This document shows positions 23,655-34,829 of a stretch of DNA of 64,000 bases, piece after piece. A model generated the notes under the pieces. It had not been told where the DNA came from. It saw only the letters and a list, made by a program, of their open reading frames with translations, and did no database searches. Source of the DNA: Quillaja saponaria. Its lineage: Eukaryota > Streptophyta > Magnoliopsida > Fabales > Quillajaceae. A program made the translations under genes and the position numbers. The stretch is from NCBI GenBank assembly GCA_029379385.1, contig CM055618.1, positions 1,498,134 through 1,562,133 of the forward strand. The letters are read 5' to 3'. The first letter of the stretch is position 1, and each line of letters begins with the position of its first letter.

Positions 23655-23960
23655 AGAATGCCATACTAGTTAAAGGTAGTCTAGCAAATCAAGAAGTAAT
23701 AGTGTTGTTTGATACTTAAGCATCTTATTCATTTGTTTCCATTGCATGTGTGCAAAAGCTTGGTTTAGAAGTCAGTAGAATACCATGTAACATGATAGTA
23801 GAAACTCCAACAAGGAAGTCCATACTTCTGTGTAATGCATGTACCACTGTTGAATTTGAAATGCGAGGTACACTAAGTTATCTAGACTTAATTTGCCTTC
23901 CTGTGAATAATATAGATGTTATACTAGGAATGGACTAGCTTGGAGAGAAACATAGATTGT
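23655..23960 (+). pseudogene. Aspartic protease of gypsy element 2 (inactive)
   Basis: Retropepsin-like domain. The active-site region reads L-F-D-T-stop-A-S-Y-S-F-V-S at about 23707-23740: the Gly after D-T is a stop codon. The second conserved block, D-V-I-L-G-M-D, is at 23915-23937, with the usual Trp replaced by TAG. It lies between the knuckles and RT, as in other gypsy elements. Confidence 0.75.
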
Positions 23961-24119
23961 AATAGTAATTAACTCTTTCCTAGAGTAGCAAGGTGTGAAA
24001 CTAAGCCAAAATCCAACCACTTAATAATTTCAGCACTTCAAACTAGGATGCCAAGGCTATTTGGAAATGCTCCATAAAGTAAAGAATGAAAATAAAAGCT
24101 TAAAGTTAATCCCAGTAGT

Positions 24120-25620
24120 TAGGAATTTCCCTGAAGTCCTTCCTAAAGACTTGGCTAGTTTACCTCCAGAAAGGGAGGTAGATTTCAATATTGACACATA
24201 GCCAAGCACTGAATCTATATTTAAAACTTCATATAGAATGGTTATAATTGAATTGGAGAAATTGAAGAAGCAGTTGGAGGAATTGTTAAAGAAATGGTAC
24301 AAAAGACCAAGTACCTTACCTTGGAAGGCACCAATATTGTTTGTTAAGAAGAAAGATGGGACATTCAAACTTTGAATGGATTATAGGCAACTTAATAAAG
24401 TAATAATCAAAATCAAGTATCCTTTACCTAGAATAAATGACTTGTTAGACCAGCTACAAGGTGCTGCAATGTTTGCCAAAACTGAGGATATTCCTAAGAC
24501 AGCTTTCAAGACTAGGTATGGACATTTTGAGTTTATGGTTATGCCATTTGGAGTTACCAATGCACTGGTAGTCTTTATGGACTTAATGAATAGGGTATTT
24601 AGACTATACTTAGAAAAGTTTGTCATTGTTTTTATTGATGACATTTTATTATATTTTAAGAATGAAGATCATTTGAGGATTGTATTACAAACCTTGAAGG
24701 ATAAACAGTTGTATGCCAAGCTAAGCAAGTGTGAGTTTTGGCTAAAGGATGTAGTTTTCTTAGGACATGTAGTAAGTGGACAGGTTATGGCTATGGATCC
24801 TGGAAAGGTGGAAGCAGTACTACAATGGGAAGTGCCTACAAATGTGACTTAGATTATAATTTTCCTTCGCTTAGTAGGGTACTATAAAAGATTCATTCAA
24901 GGTTTCTCTCAAATAGCCATTCCTTTAACTAGAATTACAAGGAAGAGTGTAAAGTGGGAGTGGAATGAGAGGTATCAAAGAAGATTTGAAGAATTGAAGA
25001 CATAACTGACTTAAGCACCTTATATTGATTTTACCTAATCCTAAAGACAAGTGTACTATATATAGTGATGCTTCAAAGAAGAGTCTAGGTTGCCTTTTAA
25101 TATAACTAGTCAGGGTAGTTGCATACGCTTCAAGGAAATTGAGGCCTAATAAGAAAAGTATCCCACACATGACTTAGAATTGGGTGTAGTGCAGTCTTTG
25201 CTCTTAACATATGGAGACATTACTTGTGTAAGGAAAAGATAAAGGTGTATACATATCAGAAAAGCCTGAAATACTTGTTTGATCATAAGGAATTAAATAT
25301 AAAACCAAGAAGGTTGTTAGAATTCTTGAAGGATTATGATTATGAATTGAAATACCATCTAGAGAAAGTAAATGTAGCAGCAAATGCACTAAGTAGGAAA
25401 TCCAAGAATATGGCTACAATGTTGATGAAAGAATACAAGTTGTTGGAGGATTTTAGGGACTCTGAATTTAAGGTGGTAGAGATTAAAGAAAATTATGAAC
25501 AAGTGAATAGAATGAAGCTATAACCAGATTTAAGGCAAAGAGTTAAGGAAGCACAAGCTAGAGATGAATTTTTGTTGAAGCAAAGGCTAGAAAGTAGTAG
25601 AAGGCAAGGCAAAATGTTTT
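24120..25620 (+). pseudogene. Reverse transcriptase and RNase H of gypsy element 2 (internally deleted)
   Basis: The RT signature runs from L-F-V-K-K-K-D-G-T (24337) through M-D-Y-R-Q-L-N-K-V (24376), a 158-codon open stretch with the active-site block F-I-D-D-I-L (24631-24648) and F-L-G-H-V-V-S (24760). Between M-F-A-K (24470) and D-I-P-K-T-A-F (24487) the block that normally holds I-D-L-R-S-G-Y-H-Q is absent, removing the first catalytic Asp. RNase H follows, with D-H-K-E-L-N and N-A-L-S-R-K-S near 25282-25400, after several stops at 24850-25200. Confidence 0.8.
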
Positions 25621-25727
25621 AGTGAAAATAAAGCTGGGTTAGTTATGTTTAAGGCAATTGTGTATCCTTAATGATAGTGCAATGAAAAGTCTTATACTTG
25701 AGGAGGCACACAAGTTTAAGTATTCTT
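25620..25727 (+). pseudogene. Integrase start of gypsy element 2 (truncated)
   Basis: A short remnant with the L-I-L-E-E-A-H-K-F-K-Y-S block (about 25689-25725) that usually precedes the integrase zinc-binding H-P-G motif. The element breaks here, directly before the end of the minus-strand G1 LTR. Confidence 0.6.
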
Positions 25728-27307
25728 GTCACACCGCGCACGGAAATATGACTGGCCAGAAGATTGGGTAACTAACCTTCCATAACCGTGACTTTAAAAC
25801 AAAGAATCAAATACAACCGTTGACCAAATCAAAGAATAAAAGTTGTATTTGATTCTTTGTTTTGAATAATGTTTACTTACTTAAATACATAACAATTTAC
25901 AATCCTGACTTAACTACAAATGTTTAATTACTGAAATACATAACAATTTACTAAAAAATTTGGCTGAGATTCCCTGTAAACTAGAACATTACCAAATACA
26001 AACATATAATTTTTAGTTACATTCAACTAGGTAACAATAGTAACAATATACTAAGGAGCTCCGCTTTTGTTAATAATTTGACTTTTATACAATCAAATCA
26101 CAATAAACGTGACTGCAACTTCCATCCATTGGCTTTAAGTATGAGATTCCACAGAAATACCTTGTTACACGTTACTAACAAGCCACGAAGTCGTCGATGA
26201 TATGTACCGAAATCAAGTTACTAAAAAAAATCAATAAGAGAGTGATGAGTCCTTCGGATTCAGTGAGTGAAAAAACATACCCAATAATCTCATTTAGTCA
26301 TGTTTCATATCTTAATTCAATGGTATACATGCGTACAAATAATTATCGTAAAATCAATTAAACACAATTTACACAATACACAAGATGAATAAATCAATCA
26401 AAATGTTTAGAACTCACAATTCAAACAAAGCAATCAAAACATTCAAAGCATGAAGGGCAAATAGAGTAACTTAGCACTCGCACACCAAATAGAAATATAT
26501 ATGAAATTACTAAAATCTTCATAGCTCCTCACAAATCCACTCCAAGGACTGAGTTATTTGAATATTTTTAATCAATGTCAAATAATCAAATCAAAGCATC
26601 CTAAGTGCACCCAGATTACTGTTTTGGAAGTAAAATCATTTCGAGAAAAATTCACTTTATTGACCCTTATCAAACATAAACAATTTCACAGATCAAACAT
26701 AAGTCAAGTAACTCAAATTAAGCACTACATATTCCAATATACCACTAAATATAAACAACTTTACTAAATTACATATAAACAATTTCACATAATTATCAAG
26801 CAACCAAAGAGCACAGAATCCACTCACTGTTTATCGATCTTATTCATTACTTTCTTTTGCGTTCACACATGTCATTGTCTAAACAACACTTTCCAAAGCT
26901 GCAATTAAAATTTTCAAGTATTGCTTAGTTTGTCAATTATATAGGTTATAACCTTTTAATTACGAAAACCTTTTAAAGTTAACCCTTTTTTAGGCATTTT
27001 CACAATCATCTTGGAGATATGTTTGATTTCAACTTACATAATTCACCAAATTAAACAAAACCAAGTTTAAACATTATCTTTAGGAAGTTAGCTATCTTTC
27101 TTATTTAGAAACTTTTCCTAAAATTAGTCTTAAACCCACTCAAATCCTCACATGAACCCAAATAGGGCACTAGAACAATTTCTAGTTTTCTACCTCAAAT
27201 TCCAATGCTTATAGAATCCTCATCCCTAGGAATTAAATTATGAAAATTTCCATTCTAGTTTATCAAGATGTTAGGGACAATTTATCTTCAGTACCCTACT
27301 CCTAATT
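25728..27307 (-). repeat. Gypsy G1 LTR, 3' portion, minus strand
   Basis: Plus-strand TGTCACACC at 25728 is the reverse complement of the G1 LTR end GGTGTGACA. The rest matches the reverse complement of 2099-3547 and 5860-7470, and 27198-27307 matches 1-115. It covers the last ~1.6 kb of the LTR and is cut at 27307/27308. It interrupts the integrase of gypsy element 2. No genes; the 69-codon frame at 26558 is incidental. Confidence 0.75.
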
Positions 27308-28664
27308 TGTGACAACCCATAATTTTACTTGTGAATAAATATTGGGTTCAAGTCTTATAGTGGAACTGTAAACCTGCTAGATTAATTTAAGTGAGATCCT
27401 AAAATTTATTTAGCTAACTTTATAATAAATAAAATAATTTTATTAAGTGCCTATGTTGTAATTATTGTGAAAATAATTATTTTCATATATACAAATTTTA
27501 TTTGCTTAAGGCCCTGAAAGAAAAAAATTTACTTCATTCATGTTTTTTAAAATAAGTCTAAGTAATGGGCCTCTTTTGTAAATTTTTATAGTTGCTAGAA
27601 ATATCTTTCATTCTTACACCAATCAAAATTTGACAAGTACCTATCTTTTGTTTTTACCTTTCCTTTAGCCGAGACAACATTTTGGCTCATTGTCACTTTT
27701 CCTCCTTCTTCTCCCTCACCAGTTATGCTTTCCACCATTTCCACATTTCCAAACTCCTATTCATGAATGCAATAGCTAGCCATTCTTTCCACTATTTACA
27801 CATTCCTAAACTCCTATTCATGAATGCAGTAGCTAGCCATATGAGCAAGAAAAGAGACATTTGTTGCTGCCCCTAATTGAAGACCCGTTAATTTATCATC
27901 TGCCTGCTTCATCCTTCATGCTTCATGCTAAAGTGAATTGGTAATTCTATGATTCAACTCATATTCCATGAATCATATTTTATTATGTAATTATGATTGT
28001 CTTAGTTTATCTAAATTTACAATTATTTTGTTGAAAACAATAATTTTTCCTTGCTTTGAGTTTCTCCTAGTGTATTAACTTTTGAAATTTCTAACTATTT
28101 TAAATACTTGAAAATTATATTATTAGATTTGAGTAGGTAGGCAATGCAATGTTAAGGAAATCATTAATTCTTAAGTTTTCTTTATATATCACTTAATTTA
28201 TCTATTTAAAGGAATTACTAATTGTGTTATTTAAGATATCATTTCTAGAGTTACCGATTTTAAGTTGGTGAAAATTACTAAATAATTAATCCAATTTTTA
28301 AACCACTTAGAAAGATACCTATTTTCTTATCTTGTTAAAACCTATGTGATTTCATAAGTTTTTAGCACTCATATTTAAATGATATGTGAAGGATTGAGAC
28401 TTTGAAAAGAAAATCATTTACATAAAATATTTTGTTTTTAGTAGCCTTCCGTTGATGAGTTCAAGTTTTCTATGGTTTTGCAAGTTAGTTTAGTTAAGTT
28501 ATATCCAGTTTTCATTGTTGTTTCAGTGAACTTCCTTTGAATTTCTTGAGTTGGTTCGTAATTTATTTTCTTTAACTTACGAATATCTGAATTGGCTCTA
28601 TCGTTTGATTGTGTCTCGGATGAAATTGGATTGACACCGGTTTGATTCTAAATGTCTAAGTGAG
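27308..28664 (+). repeat. LTR-like sequence of a further gypsy family (partial)
   Basis: It begins TGTGACAACCC exactly where the G1 LTR match ends, a start typical of plant gypsy LTRs. The body is AT-rich, with a pyrimidine-rich segment at 27640-27720. It ends where LINE homology starts (about 28665). No second copy exists in the window, so the identification is tentative. A 57-bp direct duplication lies at 27751-27857. Confidence 0.4.
27745..27857 (+). repeat. 57-bp direct duplication in a short frame
   Basis: The sequence aaactcctattcatgaatgc recurs at 27751 and 27808, spaced 57 bases (19 codons). It lies inside a 64-codon frame (27682-27876), so the frame contains a 19-residue block twice (K-L-L-F-M-N-A-[IV]-A-S-H). 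No known protein is recognised. Confidence 0.7.
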
Positions 28665-30530
28665 TTGCAGAGGCTTAAGGATAAGCCTTGGTGAACACCT
28701 ATCGTGATCAGAAACTCTCCAGTCATATCATTTACGATCTGCACCCTAGTCATTACTCCCTCATACTTATCCTTAATAACTTCGACATATTTAGTTGCGA
28801 CTTTCTTCTTCTCAAGAACTCATTACAAAACTTGTCTTTGCATCCTATCATACATTTATTTTAGATCAATAAAGGCCATGTGAAGATGCTTTTTCTTTTC
28901 TTTATATTTTTCCATTAATCTCCTAGGTAAAATAATAGCCTCTATTGTAGATTTTCTAGGCATAAAGCAGAATTGATTCTCAGAAACTAGAGTCTCATTT
29001 CTAAGCCTATATTTAATCACTCTTTCCCAAAGCTTCATTGTATGACTTATAAGTTTAATTTTACGATAATTCATACAACTTTGAATATTTCATTTATTCT
29101 TAAAAATAGGGATCAAGTTATTCTTCCTCTATTTATCGGTCATTTTCTTGGTTACTAAAATCTTGTTAAAATGAATCTATGGTTTATATCATCGAAGGGA
29201 TCATCCTAGTTCCCCAAGCAGCAACACTAGACTCTCCATTAAATAAGTATTGAAGTAAATTTGCCATCTCTCATTAATCTCATCTTCCTTAACTAAAGCC
29301 CTACCCTCCTCATACTTAATGCACTTAATTCGATTTAAATCTCTAATTCATCTTTCTCTTTGTTTGGCAAGCCTATAAATATCATTCTTTTTATCTTTTG
29401 TCCTTAACTTTTAGCAAAGACCTTCACAAGCCTTGCTACTAGATTCCCTAACCGCTTTCTTTCTAGTTTGTCTATAACACTAGTAATTATCCTCGTTTCT
29501 AGATTCGTGTAATCTTTTATAACACTCTTTTTTTGTTTTAATAGTTTGTTGGACTTCTTCGTTCCACCACCATGTGTCCTTAGTTGGTGGTCCAAGTCCT
29601 CTACTTTCTCCTAACACCTCTCTAGTCATATTCCTAATACAAATCATCATTTCATCCCAAATTATAGGTTCACCTTCCACAATTCATGAGTCATCATGTA
29701 ACATCTTTTCTTTAAAAAAAGTAATCGTACCTCCATTCAAATTCCACCATCTAGTCCTACTACTCCCATTACTTCTATGCTTTTTCTTCTAACACTTAAC
29801 ACCAGCATCCACAACCAAAAACTTGTGCTGAGACACTAAACACTTGTCAGTATAACTAGAACACCCTATCAACTTTCCTATCAGAACAAAATCAATTCAT
29901 ACACAACTACAAAATCCAAAATACACTATTCACCCTCATTCCTATCTCCATAACCATAACCCCCATAAACTCTCTCGAAACCCTTGATAGTACATCCTAC
30001 ATAGCCATTCACATCTCCTCCAATAAAGAGTTTCTCTCATAATAGTACTCCTTGAACTATCTCATCTAAGTCTTTCCAAAATGCCTTCTTTGTATCTTCT
30101 TATAGTCCTATTTGTGAGGCATAGGCATTAAGGAAATTGAAGCCCTCCTCATTTATCATTAATTTCACTAAAATTATTCTATTATCTTTCCTCTTAACTT
30201 CTATACCATCATCATTGAAATTTTCATCAGCAATAATCGTAACTCCAATCCTATTTCTATTCTTACTTGTATACTACATCTTGAATCTCGTTCTTTCTAT
30301 CTTTTTAGCCTTTTATTCTACCCACTTAGTTTCTTGCAAGTAAGCAATATTGATCATCCTTCTAATCATAGTATCTACTAGCTCTCTTAATTTATCGATA
30401 AGAGTCTTTATATTTCAAGTAACTATGCAAATTTTCTCTTAGACTAGCTTCTTTACCAACACCCGCCCTCAATACAAGAACCCTTGCTGATTTCGCACCA
30501 CACCTGATGTTGGTGTAGTGCGCAACTAAG
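28665..30530 (-). pseudogene. LINE (RTE-like) endonuclease-RT fragment
   Basis: Non-LTR retrotransposon polyprotein fragment. On the minus strand the apurinic-type endonuclease region shows L-Q-E-T-K-W-V (about 30325-30345) and G-G-D-V-N-G (about 30010-30030). A linker with E-V-L-G-E-S-R-G-L-G and W-W-W-N-E-E-V lies at 29540-29640. The RT then begins N-Y-R-K-I-K-L-I-S-H-T-M-K-L-W-E-R-V (29020-29074), with S-E-N-Q-F-C-F-M-P, A-F-I-D-L-K and V-H-Q-G-L-S-L (about 28685). Multiple stops and frame changes are present. RT motifs after V-H-Q-G, including the catalytic A-D-D block, are missing, so the element is 3'-truncated, opposite to the usual LINE 5' truncation. Confidence 0.85.
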
Positions 30531-31145
30531 GATGTAACGACCCAACCTTGCTCATTTCTCACTACACTTAGGGTGGTCTGATACAGTATGTCACTAAGAG
30601 GTTTACACTCTAACGAATATTCAGTAAGATTCATCTCATAGGGTTTGACTAGTTTTATGCTGGCTGTTTTTTAGGATGCTTTCCATCTCACAGAGAAAAC
30701 GAACAAAATCGTTGCCAATCACTTGATGAAAAACAGTTTAGCCAAGTTCCAACAATGGCTAAATGTATAATGTAGAAATTGCAAAAGTGCTAAACTAGTC
30801 CTAATCCTATGTTCTTCCAAACAGATAACTCCTCACTTAGTGAGTTCTACTCAAACTGTAAGTTCACTGCAAAGGTTTTCCAAAATTTTCTCTTATTTCC
30901 TTTGAATTTTAAAGTGTATGCAATGAGGTCCACAAGGTCAGTATAGGAGATATTCCACAAAATATCTAAACCACATAAATCAATTTGGTTTTCCTTGTTT
31001 AAACCGCTATGTTCCTTTTTTGTGTTTATAGGAGCACCTTAAAAAACAATTTAACTGGGTGAAAAACTAGGAAAGACCACAAGAAACTGGAGCACAGTAA
31101 TGCTTAAAGTCAAATGAGTTCCATATTTTAGCTTTATTTTGATAT
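30531..31145. other. Unassigned sequence, possibly LTR-derived
   Basis: It begins near TGTAACGACCC (30535), a start seen in some gypsy LTRs, directly after the LINE 5' end. No matching partner was found in the window, and no coding domain was recognised on either strand. It ends with GATAT (31141-31145), the target duplication of gypsy element 3. Confidence 0.3.
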
Positions 31146-31539
31146 TGATATGGATCAAATGGATACATGGGTTTGGGTTATAAGAATATGGGCTGAAAAA
31201 TGAATACACCCATATTCAAGACACTGCATTTTAGTTATGATTTGTTAATGCAGTAGTTAGAATTTATTAGTCAGTTAATTAGTTGGCATTAAGTCGTTGT
31301 AACGGCTTCTCCCTTCCTTAAACAATCATTCCCTCCTAATCATTAGGATTAGTTAAATACTATAATCTGTAATCACTAATTACGCTTTTGATGAATGGAA
31401 CTGGCATTTGCCAAATTCTCTCTCTCTCTCATTCTCTTTTTCTCTCAATTTTCTCTTTTAATCCTTGAATCCACCTTAACTTTTAAGGGGTTTGTCCACT
31501 TTTGTTACTAGTCTAGGTTTTTAGGAATTAGCCTCCACA
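31146..31539 (+). repeat. 5' LTR of gypsy element 3
   Basis: 394 bases, closely similar to 36148-36530. It contains a CT-rich tract (tctctctctctc) near 31417-31430 that is shared by both copies. Confidence 0.9.
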
Positions 31540-31574
31540 ATTTTCGTATCAGAGCTAGTTCTTAGGCTGTGAGT

Positions 31575-32800
31575 ATGGTGAACATTAACGCTGCTGTTAT
31601 GGATCAATGATTCTCAGCTTTAGATACAAGAGTGGATACAATGGATGCCAGATTTGCTAGTATTGATGCTTCCTTAGCAAAACTGAAGGAGAGCTCAAAT
31701 CCGAAATATGCAGAGATCAACAGCTAATTAGTAAGCTACGAGGCAAGATTCCAGGCTATAATGGATGCCATAGCTTCGTTGGCACTAAGAGTATCACCTA
31801 CAGAAAGTAGCAGGCACCAATCACCTGCTGAAGCTAGAGAACCTATATTTCCAACTCCATCCACTTATCATCAAAATCCAAACCTGTAACAACAGCAAAG
31901 AGACATAACAGTGAGTGGCAATGGCCAAAAGGAATACCATCTAATGAAAAGAGTAGCACAAGTAGAATTTTCAAAGCTTGATGGTGGAAACTTGAGATCT
32001 TGGATTTTCAAGAGTCAATAGTTCTTTGAGTTGGACTAAAACTCCAAAAGATATGAAGGTTAGAGTAGCAGATATGCATTTCAGTGACAAAGTATCAGAG
32101 TGGTATCAAGGGTTCTTGGAAAAAAAGGTATGGTGTGACCTTCATGGAATTCACTACTTCAAGAACTACAAATCAGGTTCCAAGGTGATATCTTTACTTG
32201 GTCTGTAATTGCTCTCAAGAATTTGAAACAAGTTGCAAGTGTAAATGACTACAATGAACAATTTGAATGGTTAAAGAATAGGTGCTCCATGTCAAGAGAA
32301 GTCCTATCAGATCATTATATAGGTGGTTTAAAAGAGGAAATTGTTCATGGCATAAGCTTAGTAGGGATCACTTCTCTAACTCAGGCTATGAAGCTAGCTA
32401 AAACATAGGAAAATCTGCTTAATTCCATTATATACAGAAGGTCCAATCACTAAAATTCCAAACTAAAAACACTAACTCCTTCACCTCAATCTATGTCATT
32501 ACCCACTCCATCATCCAAGTTCCTACCTTTAGTGCCACCCAACCCAAGATATTCACATGACTGTCCAAAGCAGCTTAACTAATAGCCCTAAATCTTTTTC
32601 ATCTACCACAAGCTCTAAACCTTCTTTCCCTAATATAACACCAAGTTCACCGTGGGCCACAGATGCAGGAGAGGGCATAGTATTATGATAATTACACTGG
32701 ATGAAGAAGAGGAGGCAAAGGCTAGTGTGGAGAAGTGGAACCTACTATATTAGTACATGCACTGACTGGAATAGGCAGTGACAACAAGAGGTGCAGAAAC
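31575..32800 (+). pseudogene. gag of gypsy element 3 (broken)
   Basis: An ATG at 31575 opens a frame that reaches a stop within about ten codons. Reading on in frame gives D-A-R-F-A-S-I and S-L-A-K-L-K. The capsid region is visible in two open pieces (32026-32208 and 32223-32408) with R-V-A-D-M-H-F, S-E-W-Y-Q-G-F and Y-I-G-G-L-K-E-E-I. No zinc knuckle could be read in the following Pro/Ser-rich part. At least four stops or frame changes are needed to join the pieces. Confidence 0.7.
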
Positions 32801-33110
32801 TTTCAGACTATTAAGGTGACTAGTCAAATAAAAAAACAATAGGTTATGCTCTTGATAGATACTAGAAGCACACATAATTTTGTGGATAGCTAGCTAGTAA
32901 AGACGTTAACCCTAAAAATGTAGCAAATCAAGGCTAGGGAAGTACTGGTAGCCGATGGTTCTAAACTATGTATTGCTGCCATATGTAAACAGTTATAATG
33001 GACACTGTTTCAAAACACCTTTCAAGCAGATTTCTTAGAGCAGAATCAGTGGCTTTCCACTTTAGGAGATATAAAGGTGAAACTTTGAGAAATTAATTAT
33101 GGAATTTAAG
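32800..33110 (+). pseudogene. Aspartic protease of gypsy element 3 (inactive)
   Basis: The active-site motif reads L-L-I-D-T-R-S-T-H-N-F-V at 32849-32884. The Gly of D-T-G is Arg (AGA, 32864-32866), fitting a GGA-to-AGA transition, and a TAG follows five residues later. The domain lies between gag and RT as expected. Confidence 0.65.
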
Positions 33111-34700
33111 TGGAAGAATCAATGGTTGAAGTTATGGGTCGGTCAGGAATGTCTGTTAAAATAATTGAAGGAGACAAAGCTAATATGGGAATTCCAAAAA
33201 GATATCCATGTATGTTGATACAAGTAGCACCTTGGCAAAGCAGAAGTAATAAGGAGGAAACAAAAGCAGTAATCTTTTCTTTTAAGTTGGGTGAGCCTGT
33301 AGGCAACCAGCAGGAACTAGAAGTAGTACTTACAAAATTTGAGGATGTTTTTGCTATTCTTATTTCCTTTCCACCCATGAGATCCTTTTACTACAAGATT
33401 GTCCTAAAAAAAGGAGCAGAGCCTTTTAGTCAAAGGCCATACAGATATGGACCAATTCAGAAAGATGTTATTGAAGAGATGGTGAAAGAAATTATAAACA
33501 ATGAGATAATAAGACTAAGTAGCAGTTCATTTGCATCTCTTGTAGTGTTGGTAAGGAAAAGATGATACTTAAAGATTTTTTATGGGCTACAGAAAACTCA
33601 ACAACCTAACCTTGAAGAATAAAGTTCTCACACCTCTTATTGAGGAGCTGCTTGATGAAATGGTTGGGGCATAATATTTTTTAAAGCTAGAATTAAGAAG
33701 TGGTTATCAACAAATTAGAATGGCTACTATTAATATTCACAAGACTGCTTTTAGAACTTATGAAGGCCTTTATAAGTTCATTGTCATGCCATTTGGCTTG
33801 ACCAATACATGTGTCACTTTTCAAGGTCATATGAACCAGATTTTTAAACTATTATGAAGGAAATTTGTATTGGTAATTTTTGATGACATCTTGGTGTACT
33901 GCAAAACATAATGTGAGCACCTATGCCACTTGAGAGCAGTGCTGCAAATTCTCAAGAATAATGTTCTATATGCTAAGAGAACAAAACGAACATTTAGGAG
34001 TACGCAAATTGACTACCTGGGGCACATTCAATTATCAGGGATGACAGCTGACCCTAAGAATATATAAGCAATGTCACAATGGCTAACTCCAAGATCAATC
34101 AAAGAACTAAGGGTTTTTTGGGTTTAACTTGTTGCTACAAAAATTCATTAAAGATTATGAGAAAATTAGTAAGAGTTTGATTGTTTTACTAAAGAAAAAC
34201 AATTTTCAATAGAGCTCAAAAGCAGATAAAGCCTTCCTTCAATTGAAGAAACTGATGACAGAAGCACCAATACTCTTCTTGCCTAATTGTAATACACATT
34301 TACTCTAGAAACTAATGCTTGTAGGGTTGTATTAGTGCAGTCCTTCTGTAGGAAAGACATCTAGTAGCTTTCTTAAGCAATGCTTTGGGTGCAAGACATC
34401 TGAATTTGTCAACTTATGAAAAGGAATTAATGGCCATAGTATATGCAGTCACTAAGTGGAAACAATATTTGATAGAGGGGCACTTTGTTATTAAGATAGA
34501 CCATCAAGCTCTTAAGCACTTATTAGAACAGAAGGAGTGCAATAAAGTGTTTCAAAAGTGGTTATCTAAACTCATAGGGCTGGATTATGAGATTCAAAAA
34601 GGATGAGTAATATTGTGGCAGATACACTGTTAAGGATAGTTCATGATATAGGTGATACAAAGGCTTCTTGTTTGGCCTTATTTGTGGTGACCATAGATTT
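33110..34700 (+). pseudogene. Reverse transcriptase and RNase H of gypsy element 3 (broken)
   Basis: The open piece 33110-33565 (151 codons) covers the linker and RT N-terminus with F-E-D-V-F, R-P-Y-R-Y and the I-I-R-L-S-S-S-S-F-A-S block. After a shift the RT continues with [10 protein letters not shown] (33690), [12 protein letters not shown] (33745), M-P-F-G-L-T-N (33786), and F-D-D-I-L-V-Y (33881-33901), so both active-site Asp codons survive. RNase H is seen at 34385-34606 with S-T-Y-E-K-E-L-M-A and D-H-Q-A-L-K-H-L-L. Stops are frequent at 33600-34380. Confidence 0.8.
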
Positions 34701-34829
34701 GTTGGACAGGATAGTGGCAGACTACCAAATGATGAAAAGCTAATAAAGCTAATTGAGGAGATTAAACAAGGCAAAGGAGAGCACAATCATTATGCACTAA
34801 ACCAGAACTAATTAAGAAGAAAAGTAAAA

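Larger units (their letters stand above)
19618..25727 (+). mobile_element. Gypsy element 2, 3'-truncated
   Basis: The 5' LTR (TGTAACACCCC ... GGGTGTTATA, 19618-22393) is followed by a PBS-like TGGTATCAAACC (22397-22408) and by gag, protease, RT, RNase H and the start of integrase, all plus-strand and broken. It ends at 25727, where the minus-strand G1 LTR begins. No 3' LTR of this family was found later in the window, so the right part was lost or displaced. Confidence 0.85.
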
